From NCBI RefSeq assembly GCF_014204915.1, contig NZ_JACHMH010000001.1:7837501-7901500 (forward strand): DNA of 64,000 nt. Direction: 5' to 3'. This document shows, piece by piece, positions 1 through 8,900 of the stretch. The position numbers were made by a program, and so were the translations under genes. This DNA is from Crossiella cryophila. Lineage in GTDB: Bacteria > Actinomycetota > Actinomycetes > Mycobacteriales > Pseudonocardiaceae. The notes beneath the pieces are model-generated. The model did not search any database and had not been told where the DNA came from. It saw nothing but the letters and a program-made list of their open reading frames with translations. The stretch's first letter is position 1, and each line of letters begins with the position of its first letter.

Positions 1-364
1 GCCTGCCCCGCCACAGCAACGCGCGCACCCTGGCCATCAGCTCCCGCGGGCTGTACGGCTTGGTGAGGTAGTCATCGGCCCCGGCGGCGAACCCGCGCAG
101 CAGATCGTCCTCTGTGGACCGTGCGGTGAGCATGAGCACCGGTAGGTCGAACTCCGCGCGCAGCGACCGGCACACCTCGATGCCCTCGACCTCGGGCAGC
201 ATCAGGTCCAGCACCAGCAGGTCCGGCCGCCGGGCACGGACCAGGCGCAACGCCGCGTGGCCGTCCTCGGCCACCTGCACGGTGTGGCCCTCCCGGCTGA
301 GCTGGAAGGTCAGCAGCTCGGCCTGCCTGGGGTCGTCCTCGGCCACGACGATGTAGGCGCACAC
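1..364 (-). CDS. OmpR-type response regulator, N-terminal receiver domain (partial)
   Basis: The gene runs off the left edge, so only the receiver domain is present. Reading down from a GTG at 364 gives YIVVAEDD (acidic pocket), then LLVLDLMLPE with the phospho-acceptor Asp, then LMLTARS with the conserved Thr, and TKPYSPREL with the conserved Lys and cis-Pro. The last visible residues, LMARVRALLWRGR, are the usual linker into a winged-helix DNA-binding domain that would lie outside the window. The domain accepts phosphate from a partner histidine kinase, which is not visible. It lies 33 bases downstream of the GntR gene on the same strand but looks like an independent unit. The OmpR subclass is inferred from the linker. 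Confidence 0.85.
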   Translation of the reverse strand, partial: MCAYIVVAEDDPRQAELLTFQLSREGHTVQVAEDGHAALRLVRARRPDLLVLDLMLPEVEGIEVCRSLRAEFDLPVLMLTARSTEDDLLRGFAAGADDYLTKPYSPRELMARVRALLWRGR

Positions 365-397
365 GAGCCCATTATGGACAGTGCGGCGGACCGGCCG

Positions 398-1072
398 TCA
401 GAACCGGGCCAGCAACCGGTCGCGGGCGATCTCCAGGTGCTCGGTCATCGCCTTGCGCGCGGCCACCGCCTTGCCCTCGATCAGCGCGGTCACGATCAGC
501 CGGTGCTCCTCGATGGTCTGCTCCCCCGCCGGCTGCTGGTAGGACAGCCGGAAGAAGTGCAGGTGACAGTGGGTGCGGCTGAACGCCTGCTCGACCGCGG
601 CGTTCCCGGCCACCCGCAGGATGAGCTGGTGCAGCCGGGTGTCGTGCGCGGAGAGCAGCTTGTACCCGTCATAGCCGTCGCCGGTGGGCGCGCTCGGGCA
701 GCTGGCCAGCTCGGCGGTCAGCTCCGCGGCGAAGGCCTTGGTCATGGCCTTCGCCGCGGTGGCCGCGCTGGGTGGTTCGAGCAGCAGGCGGAGGCCGTAC
801 ATGTCCTCGACCTCCTTGCGGGTCAGCAGCGGGGTGGTGCGGTAGCCGCGCAGTGGCAGCCTGCTGACCAGGCCCTCCGACTCCAGCCTGGCCAGCGCCT
901 CGCGCACCGGGGTGCCCGAGACGTCCAGTTCACGGGCCACCTCGTCGATGTTGACCCGCTCGCCCGGCTCGATGCCGTGGTTCATGATCAGCGCGCGGAT
1001 CTGCTCGTACACCCCGTCCGCGAGCACCTGGCGACCCGGCAAGGCCGCCATCCGCCTGCCCCCGTCCGACAC
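398..1072 (-). CDS. GntR family transcriptional regulator, FCD subfamily
   Basis: 224 residues. An N-terminal winged helix (about residues 20-80) contains VNIDEVARELDVSGTPVREA and LVSRLPLRGY, the typical GntR helix-turn-helix and wing. The C-terminal all-helical FCD domain (about 95-215) has the usual metal/ligand pocket pattern, with HDTRLHQLI, RTHCHLHFF and EEHRLIV supplying Asp/His residues. FCD regulators usually respond to small acids or sugar acids. The gene lies 22 bases after the GH36 gene, at the end of the carbohydrate locus, which suggests local control of that locus. A plausible operator is the dyad at 12970-12983 upstream of the first gene. The ligand is unknown; an intermediate around the enolase-superfamily dehydratase step is an inference. 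Confidence 0.88.
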   Translation of the reverse strand: MSDGGRRMAALPGRQVLADGVYEQIRALIMNHGIEPGERVNIDEVARELDVSGTPVREALARLESEGLVSRLPLRGYRTTPLLTRKEVEDMYGLRLLLEPPSAATAAKAMTKAFAAELTAELASCPSAPTGDGYDGYKLLSAHDTRLHQLILRVAGNAAVEQAFSRTHCHLHFFRLSYQQPAGEQTIEEHRLIVTALIEGKAVAARKAMTEHLEIARDRLLARF

Positions 1073-1094
1073 GACACCCTCCCCTAGAACGTTT

Positions 1095-3254
1095 TCACTC
1101 CCGCCGGAATTCGATCAGCATGGCCTGTTGCGGGTCCAAAGTCGGCAACGGCACACCGGCGGTGGTCAGGATCGCACCGGGCAACCGCACCCAGTCCCGC
1201 TGGGCTTCGGTGATCCACCCCGGCGCGGCTACCTGCCGACCGGTCGGTAGGCCCAGCTCGGTGCGGATCCGCACCTGGTAGTCGGCGGTGGCGTCGAGGC
1301 CGGGGAAGCGCACCCGCCCGGACTGGCCTTCCACCGAGCTGGCCAGGCGGGCCCAGCAGAACAGCGCGGAGTCCGGGCCGACCACGCCGTGCAGCAGGGT
1401 GGCCTCGCCCGCCAGGTCGGCGCGGACGACCCGGCCGCCGTGCAGCAGCGGCCGGAACTCGCGGTACAGCCCGGCCCAGGCGGTGAACTTGGCCAGCTGC
1501 TCGGTGGACAGCCTGGTCAGATCGGCCTCGATGCCGGCGTGCCCGAACAGCGCGGTGGCGAAGCGGAAGGAGTCGTCGGTGTCCCGGCCGGTGGTGTGGC
1601 TGTGCCGGTCGCCGACGTGCGCGCCGATCAGCTCCGGCGGGATGAGCTGGGTGGTCCAGCGCTGGATCTGCTGGCGTTCCACCGGGTCGTTGCAGTCCGA
1701 GCCCCACACCCGGTCGGTGCGGGCCAGGATGCCCAGGTCCACCCGGCCGCCGCCGCCCGCGCAGCTCTCGATCTCCAGGGCGGGGAAGCGGGCCTTCAGC
1801 TCGTCCAGCATCCGGTACAGCGCCAGCGTCTGCGCCCTACCGGCCGGTCGGTCGCCTGCCGGGTCGCGGTGCACGGCCTCGTGCAGCTCGCGGTTGTGGT
1901 CCCACTTGAGGTAGTCGATCCGGTACTCCTCGACCAGCGCGACCAGCCTGCCCAGGATGTGCCGGTAGGCGTCGGGGTGGGCGATGTTGAGCACGTACTG
2001 GTGCCGGGAGGGTGCGCCGAGGCCGACGCTGGGGCCGAGCAGCCAGTCCGGGTGCGCGCGGGCCAGGTCGGAGTCCAGGTTGATCATCTCGGGTTCGACC
2101 CACAGGCCGAACTCCAGGCCGAGGCCGCGCACGTGTTCGACCAGCGGCCCGAGGCCCTGCGGCCACATCTCGTCGGAGACGTACCAGTCGCCGAGGCCGC
2201 GGGTGTCGTTGCGGCGGCTGCCGAACCAGCCGTCGTCCAGGACCAGGCGTTCCACCCCGACCTTGGCCGCGGCGTCGGCCAGGCCGCGCAGCCGGTCCAG
2301 GTCGTGGTCGAAGTAGACGGCTTCCCAGGTGTTGAGCACCAGCGGGCGCGGGTTGGCCGGGTGCGTCGACCGGGCACGCAGCCGGGTGTGGACACGCTCC
2401 GCGATCCCGTCCAGGCCCGCATTCGAAAAAATGAACAGGCATTCTGGACTTTCGTACACCTCGCCGGCGCCCAACCGGACCTCGCCGGGGGTCAGCAGCT
2501 CGCCACCGCCGAGCACCGAAGCGTGTGCCCCGGCGCCCTCGGGGAGCTGCTCGGCGAGGTAGCGCTGGTTGCCGCTCCAGGCCACGTGCACGCCCCACAC
2601 CTCCCCGCTGCCGAAGTCGAAGCCAGGGGTCCCGGCCAGCAGCAGGTGCGGCGAGTCGTGCCCTGGCTTGCCGCGCCGGACCTCACGGACGTGGCTGCCG
2701 TAGTGGAGCGGGGTGCGCTGCGGGGAGCGTTCGCGGCACCACTTGCCGGTGAAGTCGAGCAGCTCACCGGCCCGCCGGGGCAGCGGCAGCAGCGTGCTCA
2801 CCCCGGCCAGGTCGTACGGCTCCCCTACCGAACGGTCGGTAAGGACGCTGCGCACGGAGAGCACACCGGCCGCGTCGAGCTGGTAATGCAGCTCGACGTG
2901 CAGTTCGGAGACCTCGTCGGTCAGCCGCATGACCAGCGACGTTCCGTCGAGTTGTGCCTCGGTGAGCCGTAACCGCGGGGTGGTGCGGCGGCCTGCCCGG
3001 TGGCCCTGGTGCGCGGGGGTGCCGGACCAGCCGTCGGCCTCGGTTGGCCACACGGTGAGCGTGCGCGGCAGGTCCGGCGCGTTGTTGAGCACGGCGGGCG
3101 TCGCGGTGCTCGCCAGCGCGGCCAGTCCGGAAGCGGTCAGCTCGCCGAGGTCGGCGCCCCAGTGCAGCAGCACCGGGACGTCGCCGCTCAGGTCCACCAC
3201 CACGCCGACCCCGGCGGCACGCAACTGGACGATCTCCCCGTCACACCTGGGCAT
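1095..3254 (-). CDS. alpha-galactosidase, glycoside hydrolase family 36
   Basis: 719 residues, a typical GH36 length, with no signal peptide, so probably cytoplasmic. It removes terminal alpha-galactosyl groups from imported oligosaccharides. The N-terminal beta-sandwich is followed by a (beta/alpha)8 barrel with VLNTWEAVYFDHD, LVLDDGWFG and LWVEPEMIN. The nucleophile is the Asp in YLKWDHN (about residue 452) and the acid/base is the Asp in SDCNDP (about residue 520). The ATG at 3254 follows a strong GGAGGAAGGGG site. It sits 24 bases after the sugar-binding protein gene and 22 before the GntR gene, so it is probably co-transcribed. Two copies of the dispersed ACCG-CGGT palindrome lie inside this gene (near 1233 and 2825). 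Confidence 0.92.
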   Translation of the reverse strand: MPRCDGEIVQLRAAGVGVVVDLSGDVPVLLHWGADLGELTASGLAALASTATPAVLNNAPDLPRTLTVWPTEADGWSGTPAHQGHRAGRRTTPRLRLTEAQLDGTSLVMRLTDEVSELHVELHYQLDAAGVLSVRSVLTDRSVGEPYDLAGVSTLLPLPRRAGELLDFTGKWCRERSPQRTPLHYGSHVREVRRGKPGHDSPHLLLAGTPGFDFGSGEVWGVHVAWSGNQRYLAEQLPEGAGAHASVLGGGELLTPGEVRLGAGEVYESPECLFIFSNAGLDGIAERVHTRLRARSTHPANPRPLVLNTWEAVYFDHDLDRLRGLADAAAKVGVERLVLDDGWFGSRRNDTRGLGDWYVSDEMWPQGLGPLVEHVRGLGLEFGLWVEPEMINLDSDLARAHPDWLLGPSVGLGAPSRHQYVLNIAHPDAYRHILGRLVALVEEYRIDYLKWDHNRELHEAVHRDPAGDRPAGRAQTLALYRMLDELKARFPALEIESCAGGGGRVDLGILARTDRVWGSDCNDPVERQQIQRWTTQLIPPELIGAHVGDRHSHTTGRDTDDSFRFATALFGHAGIEADLTRLSTEQLAKFTAWAGLYREFRPLLHGGRVVRADLAGEATLLHGVVGPDSALFCWARLASSVEGQSGRVRFPGLDATADYQVRIRTELGLPTGRQVAAPGWITEAQRDWVRLPGAILTTAGVPLPTLDPQQAMLIEFRRE

Positions 3255-3278
3255 CGGGCCCCTTCCTCCGCAGCTCGA

Positions 3279-4616
3279 TCACTTCTTCGCCAGCAGATCC
3301 TTGCTCTTCTGCGCCATTTCCGCGAACACATCCTCGTTCCGGGTGCCTGCGAAGTACGCCTCGAACAAGGGTTCCACAGCGGACTGGATGGCCGCGCCGT
3401 TGCCGTAGACGACCGAGGGGTAGAGCACGCCGGTCTTCATCGCCTCGGTGAACACCGACAGGTCCACGCCTTGGGACGCCATGGTCCTGGCGGTGGCGTC
3501 CATGGCGGCCGGGATGGAGGGGAAGAAACTGCCGCCGGCGCCCGCGGTGGTCTGGCATTCCAGCGAACCCATGTGACTGAGCCACTTCCAGGTCGCCTCG
3601 GCCTTCTTGGTGCCCGCCCAGATGACGTTGCCGTTGGAGTTGCTCAGCACCGCCCTGGTCTTGTGGTCGGGGCCGAGCACGGTGGGCGCGAGGCCGACCT
3701 TGATTCCAGGCAGTTTGGCGAAGGTGGCCGCGGTCCAGGAGCCGCCGGTGCTCATCGCGACCTTGCCGGAGGCGAGCTGGTCGGTCTCGGTGCCGGACTT
3801 GAACTCGCCGAGTTTGGGCGCGAAGCCGCGGTCGACCAGGGAACGCACCCAGGTCATGGTCTTGGTGAAGCGCGGGTCGGTGTAGTTGAAGGTGCTGGGC
3901 CAGGACTGGGTGTCGCCCTGCCGCCAGCCGAGGGTGGAGACGAAGCTGCTCCAGGTGGTCTGGCCGATGAAGTCCTTGGCGGCCAGCGCGCCGAAGCCGT
4001 AGACGGCGACGTTGTTCTTGTCGTAGCCGGGCTGGTCGCCGCGCACGCCCTTGCCGTCCACGCTGAGCTTGGCCACCAGGCGCTCGAAGGAGCCGCCGTT
4101 GTCCGGGTTCCAGTCCAGGTCGCTGACCGCCTTGGGGTCCACACCGGCCTTGGTGAGCAGGTCGGTGTTGTAGTAGAGCCCGGTGGCGGCCCAGTCCAGG
4201 GGCAGCGCGTACTGCTTGCCGTCGGTGAACTTCCACGAGTCCACGCCGACGGAGAACTTCTTGAGGTCGAAGTTACCGGCCTTGATCAGGTCGTCCAGGG
4301 GTAACAACTGGTGTTGTGCGGCATAGGCCTGGAAGAACTGCACGCTGTTCTGGAAGCCGTCGGGGGCGTTCCCGGCCACGAACCCGGCGGTGATCTTGGT
4401 GAAGTAGTCCTCCACCGCGTACTGGCTGATCTTCACCTTGAGTCCGGGGTTGGCGGCCTCGAAGCCGGGCACGCACTGCTGGTAGGCGGCGGCCTGCTTG
4501 TCGTCCCAGGTCCACCACTGGATGGTGTCGCCGTCGGCGCCGGCGTTGCCGGAGCAACCCGCCAGTGCGGTGGCGCTGACCGCGAGCGCGGCGGCCGCGA
4601 GGGCGCGAAACCTCAT
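3279..4616 (-). CDS. ABC transporter sugar-binding lipoprotein
   Basis: 445 residues. The N-terminus MRFRALAAAALAV with LAGC is a lipoprotein signal and lipobox, placing the mature protein on the outer face of the membrane. IQWWTWDDKQAA followed by the FEAANPGLKVKISQY region matches family 1 extracellular solute-binding proteins for oligosaccharides. The ATG at 4616 overlaps the stop of the CE7 gene by four bases (ATGA) and has an upstream GGAGGA site. It is the substrate receptor for the two permeases at 7998-9788. No ATPase subunit is encoded in the window, so a shared MsiK-type ATPase elsewhere probably energises the transporter. That last point rests on how such actinobacterial importers usually work. 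Confidence 0.92.
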   Translation of the reverse strand: MRFRALAAAALAVSATALAGCSGNAGADGDTIQWWTWDDKQAAAYQQCVPGFEAANPGLKVKISQYAVEDYFTKITAGFVAGNAPDGFQNSVQFFQAYAAQHQLLPLDDLIKAGNFDLKKFSVGVDSWKFTDGKQYALPLDWAATGLYYNTDLLTKAGVDPKAVSDLDWNPDNGGSFERLVAKLSVDGKGVRGDQPGYDKNNVAVYGFGALAAKDFIGQTTWSSFVSTLGWRQGDTQSWPSTFNYTDPRFTKTMTWVRSLVDRGFAPKLGEFKSGTETDQLASGKVAMSTGGSWTAATFAKLPGIKVGLAPTVLGPDHKTRAVLSNSNGNVIWAGTKKAEATWKWLSHMGSLECQTTAGAGGSFFPSIPAAMDATARTMASQGVDLSVFTEAMKTGVLYPSVVYGNGAAIQSAVEPLFEAYFAGTRNEDVFAEMAQKSKDLLAKK

Positions 4617-5605
4617 TGTTCCTCCATTGTGGACGGTCGGAGCAGGGGGTCGAAGCCAGCGAGCACGATCGCGAGATCCTCCGGTCCGCCCGCCTCGTGG
4701 CCGTTGTGATCCCAGACCTGGATCTGTTTGGGGCCGCGGTAGACGTGGTAGGCGCCGAAGGCGGTGGAAGGCGGGCAGATGTCGTCGCACAGTCCGGTGG
4801 AAAACCAGGCGGCGGCGTTCGCCCTTGCCGCGAAAGCGATTCCGTCGAAGTAGCCGAGGGTGCGGAAGACCCGGTCGGCACTGTGCCTGCGGGCGGCGAG
4901 GTAGCCGGTGATCTCGCGGTAGGGCGCGGTGCCGGTGATGCGCAAGGCCCGCTGGATGTCGGTGAGGAACGGGGCCTGGGCGAACAGCGCGGTGAGGTCG
5001 GGCACGAGTCCGGCGGCGGCCAGTGCGATGCCGCCGCCCTGGCTGTTGCCGACCACCGCGACCCGCCGCGGATCGACGAAGTCCAGTGACCGCACGGTGT
5101 CCACGGCGCGGACCGCGTCGGTGAAGATCCGGCGGTAGAGGTAGTCGTGCGGGTCCTCGATGCCCCTGGTGAGGAAGCCGGGGTAGGACGGCGCGCTGCC
5201 CACCGGGTCGGCGGTGGCGCCACCGGCGTGGTCGCCGCCCTGACCGCGGGCGTCCATGATCAGGTGCGCGTATCCGGCGGCGGACCAGACCAGGTCGTCC
5301 AGTGGGTGACCGCGTCCGCTGCCGTAGCCGTGGAACTGCACGATCGCGGGCAGGCGGCCGGTGCGCTGCCGGGGCAGGCGCAGCCAGCCACGGATCGGGT
5401 GGCCGCCGAACCCGGCGAAGGTCAGGTCGAAGACCTCGACCGCACGCAGGTGGGTGGCGACCGGGTCCAGGCGCACGGCGAGGTCGTGGGTGCGGGCTTC
5501 GCGCAAGGTGTTGTGCCAGAAGGCGTCGAAGTCGGCGGGTGCGGTGTAGTCGCTGCGATAGGCCAGGAGTCGCGGGCGGTCGAGGTCGGTGATCATGCCG
5601 GTCAC
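4613..5605 (-). CDS. acetylxylan esterase / cephalosporin C deacetylase-like (CE7)
   Basis: 330 residues, with no signal peptide. This is an alpha/beta hydrolase of the CE7 type, which removes O-acetyl groups from oligosaccharides in the cytoplasm. The RGQGGD segment typical of CE7, the nucleophile elbow VVGNSQGGGIAL, the acid Asp region CDDICPPST and the catalytic His in HNGHEAGG are all present in order. The GTG at 5605 overlaps the stop of the GH95 gene by four bases. An in-frame ATG three codons later (5596) is the alternative start. The stop overlaps the binding-protein start by four bases, so translation is probably coupled. Its place in the cluster suggests the imported glycan is acetylated. 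Confidence 0.88.
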   Translation of the reverse strand: MTGMITDLDRPRLLAYRSDYTAPADFDAFWHNTLREARTHDLAVRLDPVATHLRAVEVFDLTFAGFGGHPIRGWLRLPRQRTGRLPAIVQFHGYGSGRGHPLDDLVWSAAGYAHLIMDARGQGGDHAGGATADPVGSAPSYPGFLTRGIEDPHDYLYRRIFTDAVRAVDTVRSLDFVDPRRVAVVGNSQGGGIALAAAGLVPDLTALFAQAPFLTDIQRALRITGTAPYREITGYLAARRHSADRVFRTLGYFDGIAFAARANAAAWFSTGLCDDICPPSTAFGAYHVYRGPKQIQVWDHNGHEAGGPEDLAIVLAGFDPLLRPSTMEEQ

Positions 5606-8001
5606 CGCACCGTGAGCGAGTCGAGCCGGGCTGAGGCACCCACGTCGAGGCGGACCTCGGTGGTGCGGTCCCGGTGCCGCACCCGGATCGGCCGGTCCGG
5701 ATCACCGGACAGTCTGCGCACCACACATTGGGTGAGTTGTCCGTCCTGCCAGGTCAGGTCGACGGCGAGGCCGCCGCGGCAGCGCAGGCCGGTGACCGCG
5801 CCGTCCGGCCAGGCTTGTGGCAGCGCGGGCAGCAGGTGTACGGCGGAACCGTGGCTCTGCACCACGAGTTCGGCCAGTGCGGCGGTGAAGCCGTAGTTGC
5901 CGTCGATCTGGAACGGCGGGTGCGTGCTGAACAGGTTGGGCAGCAGGCCGCCCCATTCCGAGCCGTCGACCGGGGCGTTGCGGTGCGGGTCGCCGGTGAA
6001 GGGGCGGCTGGCTTCCAGGAACAGCTCGCGGGCGGTCTCGCCGTCGCCGAGCCGGGCGCGCAGCGCGATCTTCCAGGCCCAGGACCAGCCCATGGCGCCG
6101 TTTCCGCGCCGGTCAAGGAGATTGCGGGCGGCCTCGGCGAGTTCGGGGGTGTCGTCGGGGTTGATCTGGTTGAGCGGGAACACCGCGACCATCTGGGACA
6201 TGTGCCGGTGCTGGGGATCGACCTCGGGCAGGTCCTGCGCCCACTCGCCCAACCAGCCGCCCGCGGTGATCGGCAACGGCCGCAGCCTGGGCAGCACCGA
6301 GTCGATCTCCAGGCAGACCGGGTCCTGGCGCAGACCAAGGACTTCGGCGGCGGCCAGGCAGCGGGTGAGGACCGCGCGGATCAGCGCGACGTCCATGGTG
6401 GGGCTGTGGGTCAGGGATTCCGGGCTGCCGCCGGCGGCGTGGAAGAGGTTCTCCGGGGAGGTGCCGGGCAGGGTGTCCAGGCGCCCGTCGGTGCTCTCGA
6501 CCAGCCAGTCCAGGCAGAACTCGGCGCAGCCACGCAGCAGTGGCCAGCCGCGCTCGCGCAGGAAGTCACCGTCCACTGTGTACTCGTAGCGGTCCCAGGC
6601 GTGCTGCACCAGCCAGGCCCCGCCCAGCATCCACAGTGCCCAGGACGGGTTGCCGTGCCCCATTCCGGCTGGCAGCGCGTATCCCCAGGGGTCGGTGTTG
6701 TGGTGGGTGACCCAGCCGCGGGCGCCGTACAGTTCGCGGGCTACCTCGGTTCCGGTGACGGCAAGCCGGTCCAGCAGGTCGAACAGCGGGTCGTGGCACT
6801 CGCTGAGTCCGGTGGATTCGGCGGGCCAGTAGTTCATCTGGGTGTTGATGTTGATGGTGTAGTTCGAGGACCAGGCCGGGCGCAGGTCGGTGTTCCAGAT
6901 GCCCTGGAGGTTGGCCGGTGGTCCCCCGCCGGGCCGGGAGGCGGCTGCCAGCAGGTAGCGGCCCCATTGGAAGAGCACGGTGGCGGTGAGCTGTTCGTTG
7001 TTGCCGGACAACACCTCGCGGGCGACATCGACCACGCCGCCACGCTGCTCGCCGATGCGCAGGGTGGTGGCGGCGAGCAGTGGGCGCAGGTCGGCTTCGT
7101 GTTCGGCACGCAGTTCGGCGGGGTCGCGCCGGGCGGCGCGGGCGGCGATGCCGGTGGCGGTGGCGATGTGGGACTGGCGGGTTCGTCCCGGTGCGCCGGT
7201 CCAGTGGTCGGCGGCGCTGGTGGAGGTGGCCAGGGTGATCAGCAGCCGGGTCAGGCCGGTGACCACCAGTCGTCCGTCCACAGCGGAAACCGCGCCGTCG
7301 GTGTTCAGGCGCAGGGCGAGCACGCCGAAGGGGTCGTAGCCGTCGACCGGGCCGTCGGCGTAGCGGAGGGGTTCGGCGACCTCGGGTTCGTGCAGGGGTG
7401 CGCCGTCGACCGGGATCTCCACGCCGAGCACGAGCCCGCCTGGGTCGGCGGTACTCAGGACTGTCCGGAGTGGACTGGACAGGGCGAGTCCGGCGTCGAG
7501 GGCGCCACCGGTGACGGTGAGCGAGACGGTGACGGTGCCGCTGGGTCGGCTGACCCAGGTCTCGCGCAGCACCTTGCGATTGTCCACAGTGGACTTCTCG
7601 CGGATTATTCCGTTGTCCAGGTTGAGGTATCGGCCGTGGTAGTCGCCCGCGCCATCCAGAGTGAGCAGCAGGTCGCCGAAGGGCAGGAACTCCTGGCTGT
7701 ACGGTCCCTCGAAGGTCATCAGCAGTTTCTCGGCCAGCCGGTGATCCCCGGCGAGCAGTGCGGTGCGCACCTCGGCCAGTCGCGCCGGTCCGGCCCCGGC
7801 CGCCAGCACGTCGGCCAGTGCGGCGGCCGGTCCGCCGGGGGTGCCGGACCACACGGTGGCGTCGTTGAGCTGGATCCGGGCGGTGCCGATCCCGCCGAAG
7901 ACCATCGCGCCCAGGCGGCCGTTGCCCAGTGGCAGGGCCTGATTCCAGTGCTCGGCCGGGTCGGGCCAGAACAGTTCGAGGTCGGTCATCCGCTCGCTCA
8001 C
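5602..8001 (-). CDS. glycoside hydrolase family 95 (alpha-L-fucosidase / alpha-L-galactosidase)
   Basis: 799 residues with the full GH95 architecture: an N-terminal beta domain beginning LFWPDPAEHWNQALPLGNGR, then an (alpha/alpha)6 barrel. Diagnostic motifs are TININTQMNYWPAE (the two catalytic-water Asn residues), GTSPENLF (general acid Glu) and FQIDGNYGFTAAL (activating Asp). The family inverts alpha-1,2-fucosyl or alpha-L-galactosyl linkages, as found on xyloglucan side chains. No signal peptide, so probably intracellular. The GTG at 8001 overlaps the permease stop by four bases, as at the next two junctions. The ATG at 7989 is an alternative start. Fucose versus L-galactose specificity cannot be read from sequence. 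Confidence 0.92.
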   Translation of the reverse strand: MSERMTDLELFWPDPAEHWNQALPLGNGRLGAMVFGGIGTARIQLNDATVWSGTPGGPAAALADVLAAGAGPARLAEVRTALLAGDHRLAEKLLMTFEGPYSQEFLPFGDLLLTLDGAGDYHGRYLNLDNGIIREKSTVDNRKVLRETWVSRPSGTVTVSLTVTGGALDAGLALSSPLRTVLSTADPGGLVLGVEIPVDGAPLHEPEVAEPLRYADGPVDGYDPFGVLALRLNTDGAVSAVDGRLVVTGLTRLLITLATSTSAADHWTGAPGRTRQSHIATATGIAARAARRDPAELRAEHEADLRPLLAATTLRIGEQRGGVVDVAREVLSGNNEQLTATVLFQWGRYLLAAASRPGGGPPANLQGIWNTDLRPAWSSNYTININTQMNYWPAESTGLSECHDPLFDLLDRLAVTGTEVARELYGARGWVTHHNTDPWGYALPAGMGHGNPSWALWMLGGAWLVQHAWDRYEYTVDGDFLRERGWPLLRGCAEFCLDWLVESTDGRLDTLPGTSPENLFHAAGGSPESLTHSPTMDVALIRAVLTRCLAAAEVLGLRQDPVCLEIDSVLPRLRPLPITAGGWLGEWAQDLPEVDPQHRHMSQMVAVFPLNQINPDDTPELAEAARNLLDRRGNGAMGWSWAWKIALRARLGDGETARELFLEASRPFTGDPHRNAPVDGSEWGGLLPNLFSTHPPFQIDGNYGFTAALAELVVQSHGSAVHLLPALPQAWPDGAVTGLRCRGGLAVDLTWQDGQLTQCVVRRLSGDPDRPIRVRHRDRTTEVRLDVGASARLDSLTVR

Positions 8002-8891
8002 TTGATGCCGGTGAAGCCGATGGAGTTGACGATCCGCTTGCCGAAGGCGAGCACCAGCAGGAACATCGGCAGCGCGGCGACCAGGGTGGCCGCCATCAGC
8101 CCGGCCCAGTCCAAAGCGGACTGTGGGGAGGACTGCTTGAACACGGCCAGTGCCAGGGTCAGCGGACGGGTGTCCTCGCTGTTGCTGACCAGCAGCGGCC
8201 AGATGAAGTAGTTCCAGGTGTTGATGAAGTTGAGCAGGAACACGGTGGCGATCGGCGCGGCGGACATCGGCAGCACGATGGTGAAGAAGATCCGCAGCGG
8301 CCCGGCACCGTCCACTGTGGCCGCTTCCTCGATCTCCCGGTTGAGGCCGAGCATGAACTGCCGCAGGAAGAACAGGGTGAAGCCGGAGAAGATGCCGTAG
8401 GGCAGCACCAGTCCGCCGAAGGTGTCGGTCAGGCCGAGGTCGCGCACCAGCACGAAGTTGGGCAGCAGGGTCAGGATCTCCGGCACCATCAGCGAGCACA
8501 GCAGCACGCCGAAGACCAGGTTGCGGCCGCGCCAGCGCAGCCGGGCGAAGGCGTAGGCCGCGGCGGCGGAGAAGAACACCACCAGCACGGTCTGGGTGGT
8601 GGCGTAGATGATGGAGTTCCGCAGGTACAGCGCGGTGTTCAGCGAGGCACCGGATCCACCCTCGGCCAGTGCCTCGGCGGTGCTCGCCAATCCCAGCACC
8701 CGCTTGAACGCGCCCCAGGTGAAGCCCACCGGGAACAGCGAGGACGGGTCGGTGAGCAGCGCGAAGTTGTTGGACAGCGCGGTGCGCAGGATCCAGTAGA
8801 ACGGGAACAGCGTCACCGCCATGATCACGATCAGGCACAGCCAGGCCAGGATCCGACCCGGCGACAGCGGTTTCCGCGTGCTGGTTGCCAT
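7998..8891 (-). CDS. ABC sugar transporter permease, MalG-like
   Basis: 297 residues with about six hydrophobic segments; the first is WLCLIVIMAVTLFPFYWIL. The cytoplasmic EAA loop EEAATVDGAGPLRIFFTIVLP identifies an inner-membrane permease of the carbohydrate type 1 family, MalG side. The ATG at 8891 has a GGAG site upstream. It lies nine bases after the MalF-like gene and overlaps the GH95 gene by four. With its partner it should form the channel fed by the lipoprotein at 3279-4616. Confidence 0.93.
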   Translation of the reverse strand: MATSTRKPLSPGRILAWLCLIVIMAVTLFPFYWILRTALSNNFALLTDPSSLFPVGFTWGAFKRVLGLASTAEALAEGGSGASLNTALYLRNSIIYATTQTVLVVFFSAAAAYAFARLRWRGRNLVFGVLLCSLMVPEILTLLPNFVLVRDLGLTDTFGGLVLPYGIFSGFTLFFLRQFMLGLNREIEEAATVDGAGPLRIFFTIVLPMSAAPIATVFLLNFINTWNYFIWPLLVSNSEDTRPLTLALAVFKQSSPQSALDWAGLMAATLVAALPMFLLVLAFGKRIVNSIGFTGIK

Positions 8892-8900
8892 GTCTGCTCC

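Noticed and set aside
1389-2972. A 527-codon open frame on the plus strand opposite the GH36 gene
   Set aside because: It is antisense to a complete, motif-bearing enzyme and has the Gly/Val/Gln/Arg-rich composition expected from the reverse of GC-biased codons.
3279-5726. A longer start for the sugar-binding protein that would extend the frame by about 370 codons
   Set aside because: The extension runs antisense-like through the CE7 gene in another frame, while a perfect lipoprotein signal and ribosome-binding site mark the start at 4616.
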